From Mesostigma viride (taxonomy: Eukaryota > Streptophyta > Mesostigmatophyceae > Mesostigmatales > Mesostigmataceae): a stretch of DNA of 51,441 nt. The stretch lies in NCBI GenBank assembly GCA_009746045.1, contig RPFO01002343.1:1-51441 (forward strand), read 5' to 3'. Each line of letters opens with the position of its first letter. Positions within the stretch are counted from its first letter, which is position 1. Positions 22,443-32,618 of this stretch are shown here, in pieces. Under the pieces are notes generated by a model that saw only the letters and a list, made by a program, of their open reading frames with translations, did no database searches and had not been told where the DNA came from. The translations under genes and the position numbers were made by a program.

Positions 22443-22799
22443 TTGCTGCTGCTGCTGTTGCTGCTGCTGCTGTTGCTGCTGCTGCCGTTGCTGCTGCTGC
22501 GAGTACTCTTGGAGTCTCTCTCGGTCGTTCCTGTCATCTCCCTGCCTGGGTAAGGCGTCTATATTGTCCCCATCCGCTGGGAACCTAGGGTTCTGATCTC
22601 TGGATCGTGGGGAGCCTTCCGCAGGTCTCTCCATGACCTCACCTGTATCTGTCCCTGCTTGGACGTGCAGTGGTACCTCTATACCCTCTGTACCGTGCTC
22701 GTGGTTGTCTACCGGTTCTATCTCTGTATTCTCTAGATCTCGTTCTCTAATCTCTTCCTCTGTATCTCTGGCGTTCCTTGTTTGGGACCGTGTGGGCAT
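20549..22799 (-). CDS. Gag (capsid and CCHC nucleocapsid), with polyglutamine N-terminal region
   Basis: The likely start is the ATG at 22799 (MPTRSQTRNARDTEEE). A long polyglutamine tract follows (22310-22500). After a disordered acidic section (WYSDEEGEAPGADGEF) the capsid-like Retrotrans_gag core starts near 21670: KPREVEEWGRMWRRQYTIWR, LINCESI-type helices, and LSKFESSAAYLADMTWYEYK. A zinc knuckle CFMCSEVGHLKRDC (CX2CX4HX4C, 20936-20895) binds RNA. The tail is Gln/Arg-rich and acidic. Frame changes at about 22170, 21900, 21160, 20860 and 20530 break it. At the last three, restoring one G in a GGG run makes the frame continuous (for example LGEEWDILNIQRYL). Confidence 0.8.
22310..22500 (-). 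repeat. CAG/CTG trinucleotide run inside gag
   Basis: CTG/TTG repeats on the plus strand encode polyglutamine on the minus strand (more than 40 Gln with few interruptions). The other frames give poly-Ala, poly-Leu and poly-Ser shadows. Length instability is to be expected. Confidence 0.9.
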
Positions 22800-22930
22800 G
22801 GTGCTCGTACCGGTACTTACACTGCAGGCAACACCTCCCCAGGAAGGAAGAGAGAGAAAGAGAGAGAGCAACCACGTGCTATAGAGCTATAACTATAGAA
22901 CCTAATACTACTCCCTAGTACTGGTCTCCT

Positions 22931-23269
22931 CTACTGCTTGCTAGGGCCAATGGTCAGCTGAGAGAAAGTCACTGTAACTGCTGTCCCCTCCCCCTGACTG
23001 CTGAGTGTGGGTGGCTTGGAGCATTCACGTGTGGTGTGCATCCCCTCAGGCAATGGCATGTGTTCCCTAACAAACCTATCTGCATCTGTAATGTTATCAA
23101 ACCCTTTCCACTTAGCACTAGAGCCTTGGGACAATATCTTATCTTTAATATGCTCCTCACACGTCTTCCAGCTGTAGAATATAGCAGGCCTACCCTTATC
23201 CCCGTCGTGAGCTACTGCGTAGTAAGGAAATCCAGACTGTCCACCCTTGTTTATTTTACGTCGTGGCAT
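22931..23269 (-). CDS. Small ORF resembling the RNase H1 N-terminal hybrid-binding domain (Cauli_VI type)
   Basis: This is a 112-aa frame from the ATG at 23269 to the TAG at 22931. It lies between the leader and gag, in the same orientation but a different frame from the gag ATG 130 bases on. Residues 14-70 fit the hybrid-binding domain found at the N-terminus of eukaryotic RNase H1 and in caulimovirus P6/TAV: FPYYAVAHDGDKGRPAIFYS, then W, CEEHIKDK and WKGFDNITDADRFVREHM. These match the family pattern YYAV...G..PGIY..W..C...V.G......K.F....EA..FV. Such domains bind RNA-DNA hybrids or dsRNA. Position suggests a separate small protein or an N-terminal exon of Gag. The domain call rests on recalled motifs only. 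Confidence 0.7.
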   Translation of the reverse strand: MPRRKINKGGQSGFPYYAVAHDGDKGRPAIFYSWKTCEEHIKDKILSQGSSAKWKGFDNITDADRFVREHMPLPEGMHTTRECSKPPTLSSQGEGTAVTVTFSQLTIGPSKQ

Positions 23270-23699
23270 GTTACATCATAGTCTGGCAGCGGCTTGCAAG
23301 CAAGAGAGAAAGGGGAAACCCAGGCTACCTCTAATGCAGTGACCTTAAACAAACGAGGAGAGGGAGCACGGAGTATATCACAGCACACGCCCGAGCCTTC
23401 CGCAGGAACGGGCTATACGCACACACGGAGGTAAACACCGTCAACACAGTCGGCAACAGCCAGACGGTATCCACCCCCACGACCCCTTGCAGGTCAAACA
23501 ACGAATGTCCGTCTCCGCGACGTCCATGGGCACCAACAACATTTACAACCTATAGAGGCACAACATATAACATAAACCCCCTGCGCGCGCGTTCCCGGAT
23601 AGAGAGCAAGCTCGCCAGCTAGCCTTCAGCAGGCATAGCTTTGTAAAGAAAGAATTCTAACTAGGGGACGTACCATCTTCGATGACGTTAATCCCTCCT

Positions 23700-23912
23700 G
23701 AACTGGCCGCCACCCGGTGTCGTTGAAGGCAAGCCCTGGCCGCCACTAGGTGTCGTTGAAAACAGGAGGCTGAACGCTATAGTTGACAGCACCTCACCAC
23801 AGGACTATTGCTAGCCCCGCCGAGTATCCCAGACTGGCCGCTTGCTGCTAGGTCGTCGTTGAATCCCTTTACGGGCTGGCCGCCGGCCTGACAGCAATCG
23901 TTGAATTCCGGA
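23700..23912 (-). repeat. Degenerate direct repeats in the retroelement leader
   Basis: Four related units carry CTGGCCGCC and end in CGTTGAA, at about 23700, 23736, 23832 and 23875. They sit in the untranslated leader between the primer site and the first ORF. The role is unknown; packaging or translation control is possible. Confidence 0.5.
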
Positions 23913-23996
23913 ACCTCTACCTACGCCAAGCTTCGTCTTGGTATCCTAATTGGCTCACTAACCCTCTCCGCGAGAGTTAGCTAACCTTTCCAGCAC

Positions 23997-24013
23997 ATTT
24001 CCTCCGATAACCA
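23997..24013 (-). other. Putative primer-binding site
   Basis: On the minus strand the 5' LTR ends ...ACGTAACA. After a single C follows TGGTTATCGGAGGAAAT, which starts with the TGG complementary to a tRNA CCA end. It is not the common initiator-methionine sequence (TGGTATCAGAGC), and the tRNA is not identified. Confidence 0.5.
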
Positions 24014-24014
24014 G

Positions 24015-24598
24015 TGTTACGTCCCTGCCCAGACTCACCTAGCCTGAGCTACGTAGCAAAAGACCCTTCTTGCCGGAATTAGGAATAATTCAAGATAGCC
24101 TAAAGTAGGTTGCGCTTCACGACGTGAGTCGTGAGATATCTGGCATCACGGCTTAATGCCAAGCTAATTAGTTCACACTTATAATGGCTAGCAATACCAA
24201 TTACAAATGGATAATGCCCCGGGCTCAATGTGTAGGCGTATTCGCACTTATCATTCATTAAACCAAGAGGACGAGACTCTCGTCCTTGGACCAATTTAAC
24301 CTAGGTTGGTTGCGGCGCAGATACACGCCAATTTCCTTAGAACAATCCGAGTCACTCATTCCACGTAGGATCCGGGCCGACATCGACCCTCAACTATAGG
24401 ATCCACGCCTAGAACCACTGACAGACTCAGAACCGGCGCGGCGCCACAGCGCCGGCCCCTAAAAGGACAACCTAGGACCAAAATAACTAGTCCAATTCAC
24501 ACAATAGCCAAGGTCCATAAAACCCAAGTTCAATAGACCAAACAGCCTTAGTAATTTATTCCATTGTTACGTCCAGCCAAAAGGGCAGGGACGTAACA
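24015..24598 (-). repeat. 5' LTR (584 bp)
   Basis: More than 99% identical to 13012-13593 by eye, with the same TG...CA ends and 16-bp terminal inverted repeats. In the sense direction the LTR begins with the 33-base hairpin made by TGTTACGTCC and GGACGTAACA. Confidence 0.95.
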
Positions 24599-24603
24599 CC
24601 AGG
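24599..24603. repeat. Target-site duplication of the LTR element, right copy (CCAGG)
   Basis: The pentamer follows the terminal CA of the right LTR and equals 13007-13011. Beyond it the interrupted LINE tail resumes. Confidence 0.9.
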
Positions 24604-24985
24604 GTGTCAACTATACAACTGCTCTGGATGCACAAAGTGCACCTGCACACCACCATGTATTCAGGAACCTACCTAAAGGCGCCGACATAGAGGGGGGAAG
24701 ATCATCATGGCTATACAAAAGCTAGCTAGGGCTTCTCAGCAGAGAGTAACTCCCTGCATGGGCACGGCATAACTTAAATAAGGCTAGGCATATTCACCTG
24801 GTGTGGCACATCATAGGCACATTCATGATCCATGACATGTACGTACATGCATGATCGTTCAATAATGCTAAGGCGGCATCTGGTATAGGGCCTGTAGCAG
24901 GCGTACATGTATGTACAACTAGGCCACGGTCTATCTATTCTACAATCTCTAGTCTACTCTATTCAGGAGGAAGCCAACGCAAAGT
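24604..24985 (-). mobile_element. 3' UTR of the LINE copy (part 2)
   Basis: Read on the minus strand this matches the intact element's 3' UTR upstream of the part at 12885-13011. Shared phrases include AGTTACTCTCTGCTGAGAAGCC (as GAGATGCTCTCTG..GAGAAGCC) and CTTTTGTATAGCCATGATGATCTTCC. No ORF1 sequence remains, so the copy is 5'-truncated at about 24985. Confidence 0.6.
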
Positions 24986-25059
24986 GGCTGACGGCGGTAT
25001 GGCTGATGGCGGAGATCAGATCAGACGCATCCGCCAGTATAATAATCGGTTACGGCTAA

Positions 25060-25790
25060 AACGCAGTATTGACAACATTACGCACGTGACAAGCAGCTAT
25101 GGCGACTCCAATTAAAAGCCAACAAGCGAGGTTTGGAAAAGGAGCTTTCCGGCTCCCATGCAGCCCAACCCACTCGCCATCGTCCTGGCCCAGCCGCCTG
25201 GGCCCGCCAACCCACCGCCAGCAAACCCATCACGCAGCGCCTCGCCCGAGCTCAAGAAACCCTGCAGGCCACGAACACAAATGGCGAAAGTACCTACCAG
25301 ATTACGACCCCTTTTCTTTCAGCAACTGGCTGCAACTGACCAAGGAAGAATGTGCCAAAATAGTCCAGTTTTTAGCACAGGAACGCAAGCTCCTTGGGCC
25401 CGTGGGGCCCATCCCCGCCGCCGACCTGGAGCGACCTCGGGGTTCTTCGCCCTGCCAGACACCAACCACCGCCTCGAGGATCGCTATCCTGTGCAGCTTC
25501 TTTCAGCAAACTGTTATATGGGCATCGTCGCTTAGCTCCGCACGGCACCCCATGCAGCCCGGCTGGCTGCGCAGCCGGCAGCCACATCGGCTCCCTCCCT
25601 CGGCAAGGATGACATCCGAGGCAGTGCTGGAGGAGCACGTGACCTGGCCGCTGGCCGAGAAGAGGACATTGTTGATGGTCAACTACAACGCTCAACACGG
25701 TGGAGGCCAAGTGTTAGTTTTCCCAGAAAAAGTCCTAAATTTAGCAACCACTTGGAATAAAAATATATTTACATGCAAACATTAAAGTTT
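25060..25790 (+). pseudogene. Degenerate LINE ORF1 copy, N-terminal part
   Basis: Pieces in different frames recall the N-terminal half of the 456-aa ORF1: LAIVLAQPPGPANPPPANPS against LVATQQPPGLKASPSASP, and PDYDPFSFSNWLQLTKEECA against KVDDHDWNNMSPEDAMDC. The frames are broken. The end near 25790 is indistinct. Confidence 0.4.
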
Positions 25791-26299
25791 GACCCTGGCA
25801 TTCGTGCCCATGACAGATAACACACTTTTTTAGTTTCTATCAAAAACCTGGGTTCAAATAATTACATTTAGTGCCTGAATGGACCCTGGCCCATGGCAGG
25901 CCTCAAACCGCGAATTTGGTCAAAATGAGAATTTAGGACCAATAGGACCAATTACTCCGCGACTTTTTTTTACTGACTAGGTTGTCCCCAGTTTACAAAT
26001 TAACAAAATTAACAAATTAACGCCGGCGGACTACCTGCGGACTGCTCGACGCGGAGTCGCCGGGCTACAAGTTCCGTACTTTACCAAACTCAGGCTTAGA
26101 GGCCGCCGCACCAATTTTTACTTCTTTCCGTCACATGGCTTGCGTTGGGTTCATCGACGAGCATCGACGCTCATCGACGGTGCAATCTGACGGCGGAGAA
26201 TAAGTTCGCCACAGCATAGCGCGACGCAAGGGCTAAGATCCGACAACGTGACATGCAAAGCTTTATACCGCATCGCTAACCGGAAATTCCGTCCAACAC
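25791..26299. other. Intergenic, no gene seen
   Basis: Low coding potential. Short repeated phrases GTCCTAAATTTAG and AGGACCAATAGGACCAATTA also have relatives near 28950. Confidence 0.4.
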
Positions 26300-26850
26300 C
26301 GTCGTACAGTACTGCCAGTCGACCGCACCTCTGCCTCTTAACCGTCGAATGCGCAATCGATGTAGAAAGTAGAAACGTCCCCGCGGCACTTCCGCGATTT
26401 CAGTACTTTCCGTCACCCTTGACAGTTTTCGTACAATACTACAAATTTACGCCAATAGAAACTCGCCTCCATACATATATCTCGATAGAGGCGTGCGTCT
26501 TATTTAATTTCAAGGTAACTTACCTCTTAATTAATCTCGCCCCCCCGTTGTAACACCGTCCCCCCGTTGTAACACCGTCCCCCGTTGTAACACCGTCCCC
26601 CCCCCCATAAATGCGTCCCCCCCCCGTTGTAACACCGTCCCCCCCACGTACAGTACTTTCAACCGCAGCTCTGCCTTTTAACCGTCGAATGCGCAATCGA
26701 TCTAGAAAGTATCCGCGATTTCAGTACATGCCGTCACCCTTGACAGTTGTCGTACAATACTACAAATTAACGCCAATAGAAACTTGCCTCCAAACATATA
26801 TCTCGATAGAGGTATGCGTCTTATTTAATTTCAAGGTACCTCTTAATTAA
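26300..26850. repeat. Duplicated ~220-bp segment separated by a 20-bp C-rich minisatellite
   Basis: 26300-26532 and 26640-26850 share long matches, including TTAACCGTCGAATGCGCAAT, GTCACCCTTGACAGTT and CATATATCTCGATAGAGG. Between them (26533-26645) CCCCCCGTTGTAACACCGTC is repeated four to five times. The two long copies differ by several substitutions and small deletions. Confidence 0.75.
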
Positions 26851-28984
26851 TCTCGGCCCCCGCCTTCCGCTAATTTGCTAATTTGCTATTTAAATTTGCT
26901 AAAAAAGAGCCAATTTTACCCCGACTACAATACGGTTCGTAGGAGACGCGAAATGAGTGAGAATGTTACCCGAGCGGTAACGAGGATTCGCACCGTTGAT
27001 TTTAACATATGTTTCTTTTTTTGCGCCATTTGGCGAGCATCGACTGGAGCCTGAACCTAGCGGGGGGAATCGTGCGGGGGAATCTTGCGGGGGAATCTTG
27101 CGGGGAAAAATTCCGAACGTGAATTTAGCGAAGTCCTACTACATTTTGCTTGGGTACACGGTACTACAGTTTCGTCACTGAAAATTTTCTGTAGTTGTGT
27201 TGGTGTTTCGTACGTTCCGCTGAAATTTTCGTGTTCAGTGACCAGATCACTTGTAATTTGATCCGGGCGCAAAATGATTGGCTGTACGGTACGAACCAAA
27301 AACGAAATTTTAGTATCTAAGTTCCGCAGCGCTTGCTGAATTTGCCCCGGAAGCCCGGGGGCACTTTCCCCGCTGAAAAAGGTGTCCGCGGAAGCGTATT
27401 GTAGTAGTAGTGTCAACGCATGACCATGCTATATCCACACGGTCCCTTGAGCATCTTACAAGCGCTAGGGGACCCTACGAGGCCTTGGGATGGCGGGGCA
27501 GCGTATAACAAGGCCATACCCTGCTGTGGCTGCCTCTATATATACGCGTGCTTAACGGTGTCACAGATGGTGCAGGTAATGCAATATACGGTTGCATGGT
27601 TGCTGAGAATGCCCGGCTTGAACATGGCCCACCCCTTGCGGTAAACTTTCTCTAAGCATATGCCAAACCTTCTTTGTTTGACATCACGGACGTGCTGGCC
27701 ACCACCCATGCAGCGATGAAAAAACATTGCATTTGCATTGCAACTAACACATGAATGCAGCCAAATCAAGTTACAGAACAACGTTGTGCAACGCTTTGTG
27801 AGCGAATTCAGGGTGCATGTAACACGTAAACCATACTGTATATACTGTCTGAGAACACCCTGAACGACTGCAGGCCATATAGGACCATGGTTTATAACTA
27901 ACACATGAGTAATACTGCTCTTAGCCTCTTACGCATGTGTGTTTTAGCTGCAGCGGACGACGAAGATAGAGACGTAAAAATTTGTATATGACGTAAACCA
28001 ACTATGTGTGACAGTTATGTGCACAGAGAGCGTCCCCTCTTTTTAGGCATGCATAGCTTACTGACTCAAAACACCACGACAGCGTTGCCAGTTACACTAG
28101 TGTACACTCATGATCTAGGGCACCCCGGCACGTACCTGATACTTACGTCGCCTCATTCCAGATGGTTGCAAAAAAGTCGCTGAAATCCGCAGCGAGGTCA
28201 GCTTTCCGAGAGCTGGGCGCACCAAAGCTGGCCAACCGGTTCGAAAATGATATAAACCACGCTTGTGCTGCGTTCTAGGTAGAAGAAATACCGAAAGTGA
28301 AGACCTATAAGGTGCGCTCGCTGCCCAGCCTGAACGTCCCTAAAATTAACATGGTTGACAATGGAAATCGGGCAAGAATATCACGGCCCAGGCGCTCCCA
28401 TATGTCAAATACTCCGTTTATATGAACTCCAGACTATAGTCAAAATCGTCCACAAAAATTTCCTGGCTTGATTCACACCACCATTGCTAATACACTAACA
28501 TGTTTGTGCCAAAATCGATCCTCCGCGAGCAGGCGATCTGCGACCCATTTGTGTTGTGCCGCGCTGTGCTACAGCGCTATACACATAAAAACTTGCGCAG
28601 AAAATTTCACAGCCTTTAATCATAACTAACGACCTTTCGTTTTTGCTACTGCATGGGCGCCCGAGATGATAAACGCACGTGAAAACGCCGGCCACGATTG
28701 TCAGGTCGCCATATCCACCTCAGATCATTCCCGCACGGCCCACTTTTTCGCTCCAAAATCGGTTATATTTTTGGTCGAGGTACCTACTTTCCCGCCATTA
28801 TACCCGGTATACCCGGGTACGGAATCCGGGTACCATGTGCCGGTACCACGGGTCGGTTACATCATGCCGGGTACGGTCCACATGGGGTACGGGCCATATT
28901 ATAGTGAACCCCCCCCCCGGTACCTTCTTGGTTATAGTGACCTCTAGTAGTAGGACAAATTAGGACAAAGTCCTAAATTTAGGA
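26851..28984. other. Intergenic, no gene recognised
   Basis: I find no family-like ORF on either strand. Minor features are a GGGGGAATCTTGCG direct repeat (about 27062-27105) and a GGGTACC/CCCGGTAC-rich cluster (about 28795-28922) ending in a C10 run. Confidence 0.4.
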
Positions 28985-29930
28985 CCGTGGGAGCGCTAAC
29001 ACAAGGTCTCCAATACGGAAACCAAGGTCGCACACAAGCTACAACCTCAGCTCACCGTCGGCGCTGCAGTCTGACCACGGCGCAGGCATCCGAGGCACAT
29101 GCTGCACTCCTCTCCCACCTCAACCAGGTGGAGGGGAAGTGCGGCGTGCTCATGAAGAAGCTTGAAGCCATCACCGCCCACACCGAGGCCCTGGCCACAC
29201 AGGTCCCAAATATAACGGAGCAGACGGCCACCATCACATCCCAGCCACCCCGGCAGGATGCTGGCGACCTCCCGCCGCTCTCCTACGCGGACCTGCTGTG
29301 GTCAGCGACCGCCTCAACCACAGACGCCACCGCCACGAAGCTCTAGCTAGCATGCAGGAGCTGGAGGACCACCGCCAGGCCATGCAACCAACGCCGGGAG
29401 GCCACCGACCGCGCTCGCCGCGAGTGCCGAGTGGTGCTGCGTCGTTTCCCCCAGAACTATAAGCCAGGTGAGACGTCAACCTCCCGGCCTATAGTTGCCG
29501 ACGAGCTCAAGGACCAGCTCCTTATACCATGCAGGCTCATGGGCCTGGTATAGGTGAGGTAGAACTGCGTGGGTGCCACCGCCTTCCCCACTCACGGGAC
29601 ATGCAAGGCGGCTCCCCCACCAGTCCTGCTCACCTTCCCCTCCCGTGAGGACAAGAGCTTGCTGCCAGCGGTTCCTCTCTCGTCGCAAGCGGTTGCACGA
29701 CCTCACCTGGACGCTGGACGACGACCCGTGACCCCCGCTCGATCAGCAGCAGCAGCGACGCGACCTGCATGTGGCCGGAATACCTCCGCCACAAGCAGGA
29801 CCCCCAGAAGCCAAATTAAGGTGTACTGGAGGGGCCGGCCCGGACCTGATGATCAACCACAACTCCACAAGATGTGGACGCCCCCAGCGGGCTATAGTAG
29901 AATAGCTTGCATGCATAACTATAGCTCTAG
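28985..29930 (+). pseudogene. Degenerate LINE ORF1 copy
   Basis: The frame at 28987-29346 contains an Ala/Thr-rich helical stretch (AHAALLSHLNQVEGKCGVLM, LEAITAHTEALATQVPN) and LPPLSYADLLWS, parallel to VPSTWADLLKQ of the intact ORF1. Broken C-terminal pieces follow, including a CGAGTGGTGCTGCGTCGTTT segment shared with the 12-kb copy and a CAGCAGCAG run. In-frame stops and shifts are numerous. Confidence 0.5.
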
Positions 29931-30359
29931 CTTGTTTCCATTGGAAGTCACTGCCGCGTTATGGCAGCCATGCTTAGAATGTTTGCCTAGCTGTGCCAAC
30001 ATACCTAGTCACGTGCACCGCTAACGCACGGTACACAACCAGCCATAGCCTTAGCTTACGGTCCTTGTACAGCCAATGATGCTACGTCCTGGCTATGATT
30101 GCAGATTACTTGCCCACGCTCCTTGTTTTGCCACGCTCACATGGGTCTTATTGCACCCACAGATTGCCGGATCGTTTAGCGTGTCCAAGTGCAGCTGTGG
30201 CATGCCTTTGGCATGAAGGAGAGTGGGGGTCTCTGCCCTTTCTCCTGTTGTGCACACACAGGGATTAAAAGCACTTCGGTGCTCCGTGACTCCCTGCATG
30301 GCAACGGGAGCACGGGGTTAATTAAATAATTAATTAACCATCTATTCTACACTACTACT
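29931..30359. other. LINE-tail-like spacer, no gene
   Basis: It appears to hold 3' UTR remnants of two opposing ORF1 copies. GTGACTCCCTGCATGGCAACGGGAGCACG (30287-30315) has an inverted relative at about 32290-32325. Confidence 0.35.
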
Positions 30360-31740
30360 GCTGTATTCCCCTAATTAAGCTGGGGCATCAGACTGGAGTC
30401 GCTGGGGCCGCGGGCCGGTCGCGTACGTGCCAGGGCTTGTGGCCGACGTAGATGGCGGCCCCCTTCTGAGTACACCCGGGCTTCCCCGCCGCGGTCTGCC
30501 GGACTGCTGGAGGTAGGTCGGCCATAGCTCCCGCCGCCGTTGTTGCTGCGCCAGGGTCAAGTCGCGTCGTGCAAGGTGAAGGGTCGAGTCTAGCTTCTCG
30601 AGGCTGCCGCTTGCGGCCGCGTCTGAGAAACGAAATCTTGTCCGCCGGGTTCTTAAATTAATTAAGGTGAGATGAAGCGGGGGCGCCCCTGCCTTATCCC
30701 GCGCGCGCAGGAAGGGCCGGGTGGGCGACCAGCTTGATCTCACCAAGAAGGCCCATGCGATGAAGGATTTTGCTCTCAAATTTCGGCACGTGCAAGCTTC
30801 TCGGAATTCTCACCTTCCGCCATGTCGAAGTTCTTGACGATGACGTTATAAGGCAGCCTGCGCTTGGCGAGCTCGGCCTCCTTGCGGAAGTCAAGCGCCT
30901 GCCGCTGGAGCTGTGCTGCGACGGCGGAGGTGGTGGAGGTGGTGTGCTGCTTTTAAGCATGTCCGCCCAGGTTGGGATGGGAGGACACCAGCCAGGCCAG
31001 CTGGCTTGGCGGCAATGTCCTTCACCGCCTGGCCGGCGGTGATGCATGCGGTGTTTTGCAGGCATTCGATGGCGATGGCATTGTCCTTGAGGCGTTGGTC
31101 GATGTCGAGGAGCTGGTCGGTGATGGCGTCGGTGGTTTTGGAGGTGGCGGTGCATGGGGCGGTGGTGGAAAGGTGAGCCGGATCGAGCTCGAGCAGCCAG
31201 CGTGCTGCCCATTAAGCTGTCACATCCGCGGCAAGGGGGGTCACGTGCTGGCCTGCTGGGCATGCAATGAGATCCGTGAGGATGGAGCGAAATGTGGTTT
31301 CGGTGAGGGCGGTGGGGGCGGAGGGCAGGAGATCCCAGATTTCGGCCTCGGTGCGCCCGAGGAGGGAGCAGAGAGCGTAGCGCTGAAGGCGGGGGCGAGG
31401 GGTATATAGCGTGAATAAGGTCCGCAATGGTTTGGACCAAATGCGGGGCCTGCTGGGAGCCGTGCCCAGTGTTGAGGCGATGCTGGCCGTGAAGATGCCG
31501 CGGCACAGTTCAAGAAGCGAGCTAGGTGTGTGTGCCCAAAAAACACGTCATCCATGAATTCATGGGTCGGGGTGCGTTGCCAATAGCCGGGAGTCTGAGT
31601 TGATGTCGAAGGCGCGACCTCGCGCCAGCGCAGCTAGGTCCGCAGGGCGACTGCGTTTGGGCTCGATCAGGCGATGCCGAGGGCGAGGCCTCGGGAGGAG
31701 CCGAGGGCGAGGCCTCGGGAGGAGCCGAGTAGACCACTAG
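30360..31740 (-). pseudogene. Degenerate LINE ORF1 copy, near full length
   Basis: In minus-strand order it contains DDVFFG, RTEAEIWDLLPSAPTALTET followed by TFRSILTDLIA, GQHVTPLAADVTA, then TDQLLDIDQRLKDNAIAIECL, and finally RRDLTLAQQQRRRELWPTYL. These parallel DCIFFGDY, SDGEIWAPSISASTLRSILT, QQHVTPLAAD, QLLDLDQRLQATATALESL and LTLAQQQRRRELWPTYLQL of the intact protein. Several frameshifts and stops separate them. A 27-bp direct repeat (GAGGGCGAGGCCTCGGGAGG) lies at its start near 31675-31728. Confidence 0.65.
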
Positions 31741-32618
31741 TTAACGCTTGATTAGTGTGACCGCTGCCTGAGAGGCTGGAAGGCGGAACGGCCTGCATGG
31801 CTCGAAACACATGCACGCCCTGATCAAGCAAGATGTTTCCGGCCCCATGCACCGTCTAGGTCATCTAGTCGTATGGCAAGCCATATATTTTCGACGATAA
31901 AGGCTACATGCACATTTCCATCTCCATTCATATCCATCAATTAATTATAATAAGCATGTGACTGCGTCACGTGGGCCCCAATACAGAGTAAAGGAACCTT
32001 CAACCCTATATACACATGCATGCAGCGAGAAGGATCGAGCTAGGGAGCCGGCGCCCTAGTAGCTTCTCGCACTGCCGCAAGTCCAGGGGCAGGCCACAGA
32101 GCGCTCTAGCTCTCCACAGCATGGTGCATCATGCCGGGGTGCATGCAACACTGTGGGTGCAATACAACCAGTGCAATACCAGTAGGCTGACGCATAGCTT
32201 CATATCCATCATCCTGAACGACTCCAAAACGCGGCTAAGATTTCACAGCAGGCTCGTCTGACAGCTGCATGTACCATTAATAAATTAGACTCGTGCTCCC
32301 GTTGGGGAGTCACGGAGCATTTAACCCTGGCCGGGCCCACTTCGAATGTTCCGCGGTCCAAGCCAAGTGTGTGACACTTTTCCTTCAATTTTGATGTAAA
32401 AATCTTGAATTTTGGCTTGCGAACGTATAAATTTCACGTAAATATTACAATTTGTGGGTATTTATCTCATTGTAAGTCTCGTGTGACATAAAAACTTTAC
32501 ATTAGCGTGAAATTGCATTGTTTCATTGAAGAATATCATGGATACATTCGTCGCACTTGAGACGGAGTCGACTGAATTTACTAAAGACTCGTCCAACATA
32601 AAATAAAGTCTTCGAACG
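31741..32618. other. Intergenic boundary zone, no gene seen
   Basis: This lies between the LINE fragments and the 3' end of the large minus-strand gene. The last 280 bases are AT-rich and probably hold its 3' UTR. The left limit of the right-hand gene cluster is somewhere here. I found no terminal repeat that marks it. Confidence 0.4.

Larger units (their letters stand above)
13012..24598 (-). mobile_element. Complete Ty3/gypsy chromovirus LTR retrotransposon (11.6 kb), very young
   Basis: Two LTRs (13012-13593 and 24015-24598) and a 5-bp duplication delimit it. All its genes read on the minus strand. The order in sense is 5' LTR, primer site, leader, RNase H1-like hybrid-binding ORF, Gag, protease, reverse transcriptase, RNase H, integrase, chromodomain, an extra ORF region, polypurine tract, 3' LTR. 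The PR-RT-RH-IN order and the chromodomain place it in the chromoviruses. The LTRs differ by one substitution and two 1-bp gaps, so insertion is recent, yet the frames are broken more than ten times. The breaks I worked through are single-base losses, which fits sequencing error better than decay. It inserted into the 3' tail of an older LINE copy. Confidence 0.95.

Noticed and set aside
30287-32325. Inverted GTGCTCCCGTTG...GGAGTCACGGAGCA segments as terminal repeats of an element
   Set aside because: The segments differ in their middle, no target duplication was found, and opposing LINE tails explain the inversion at least as well.
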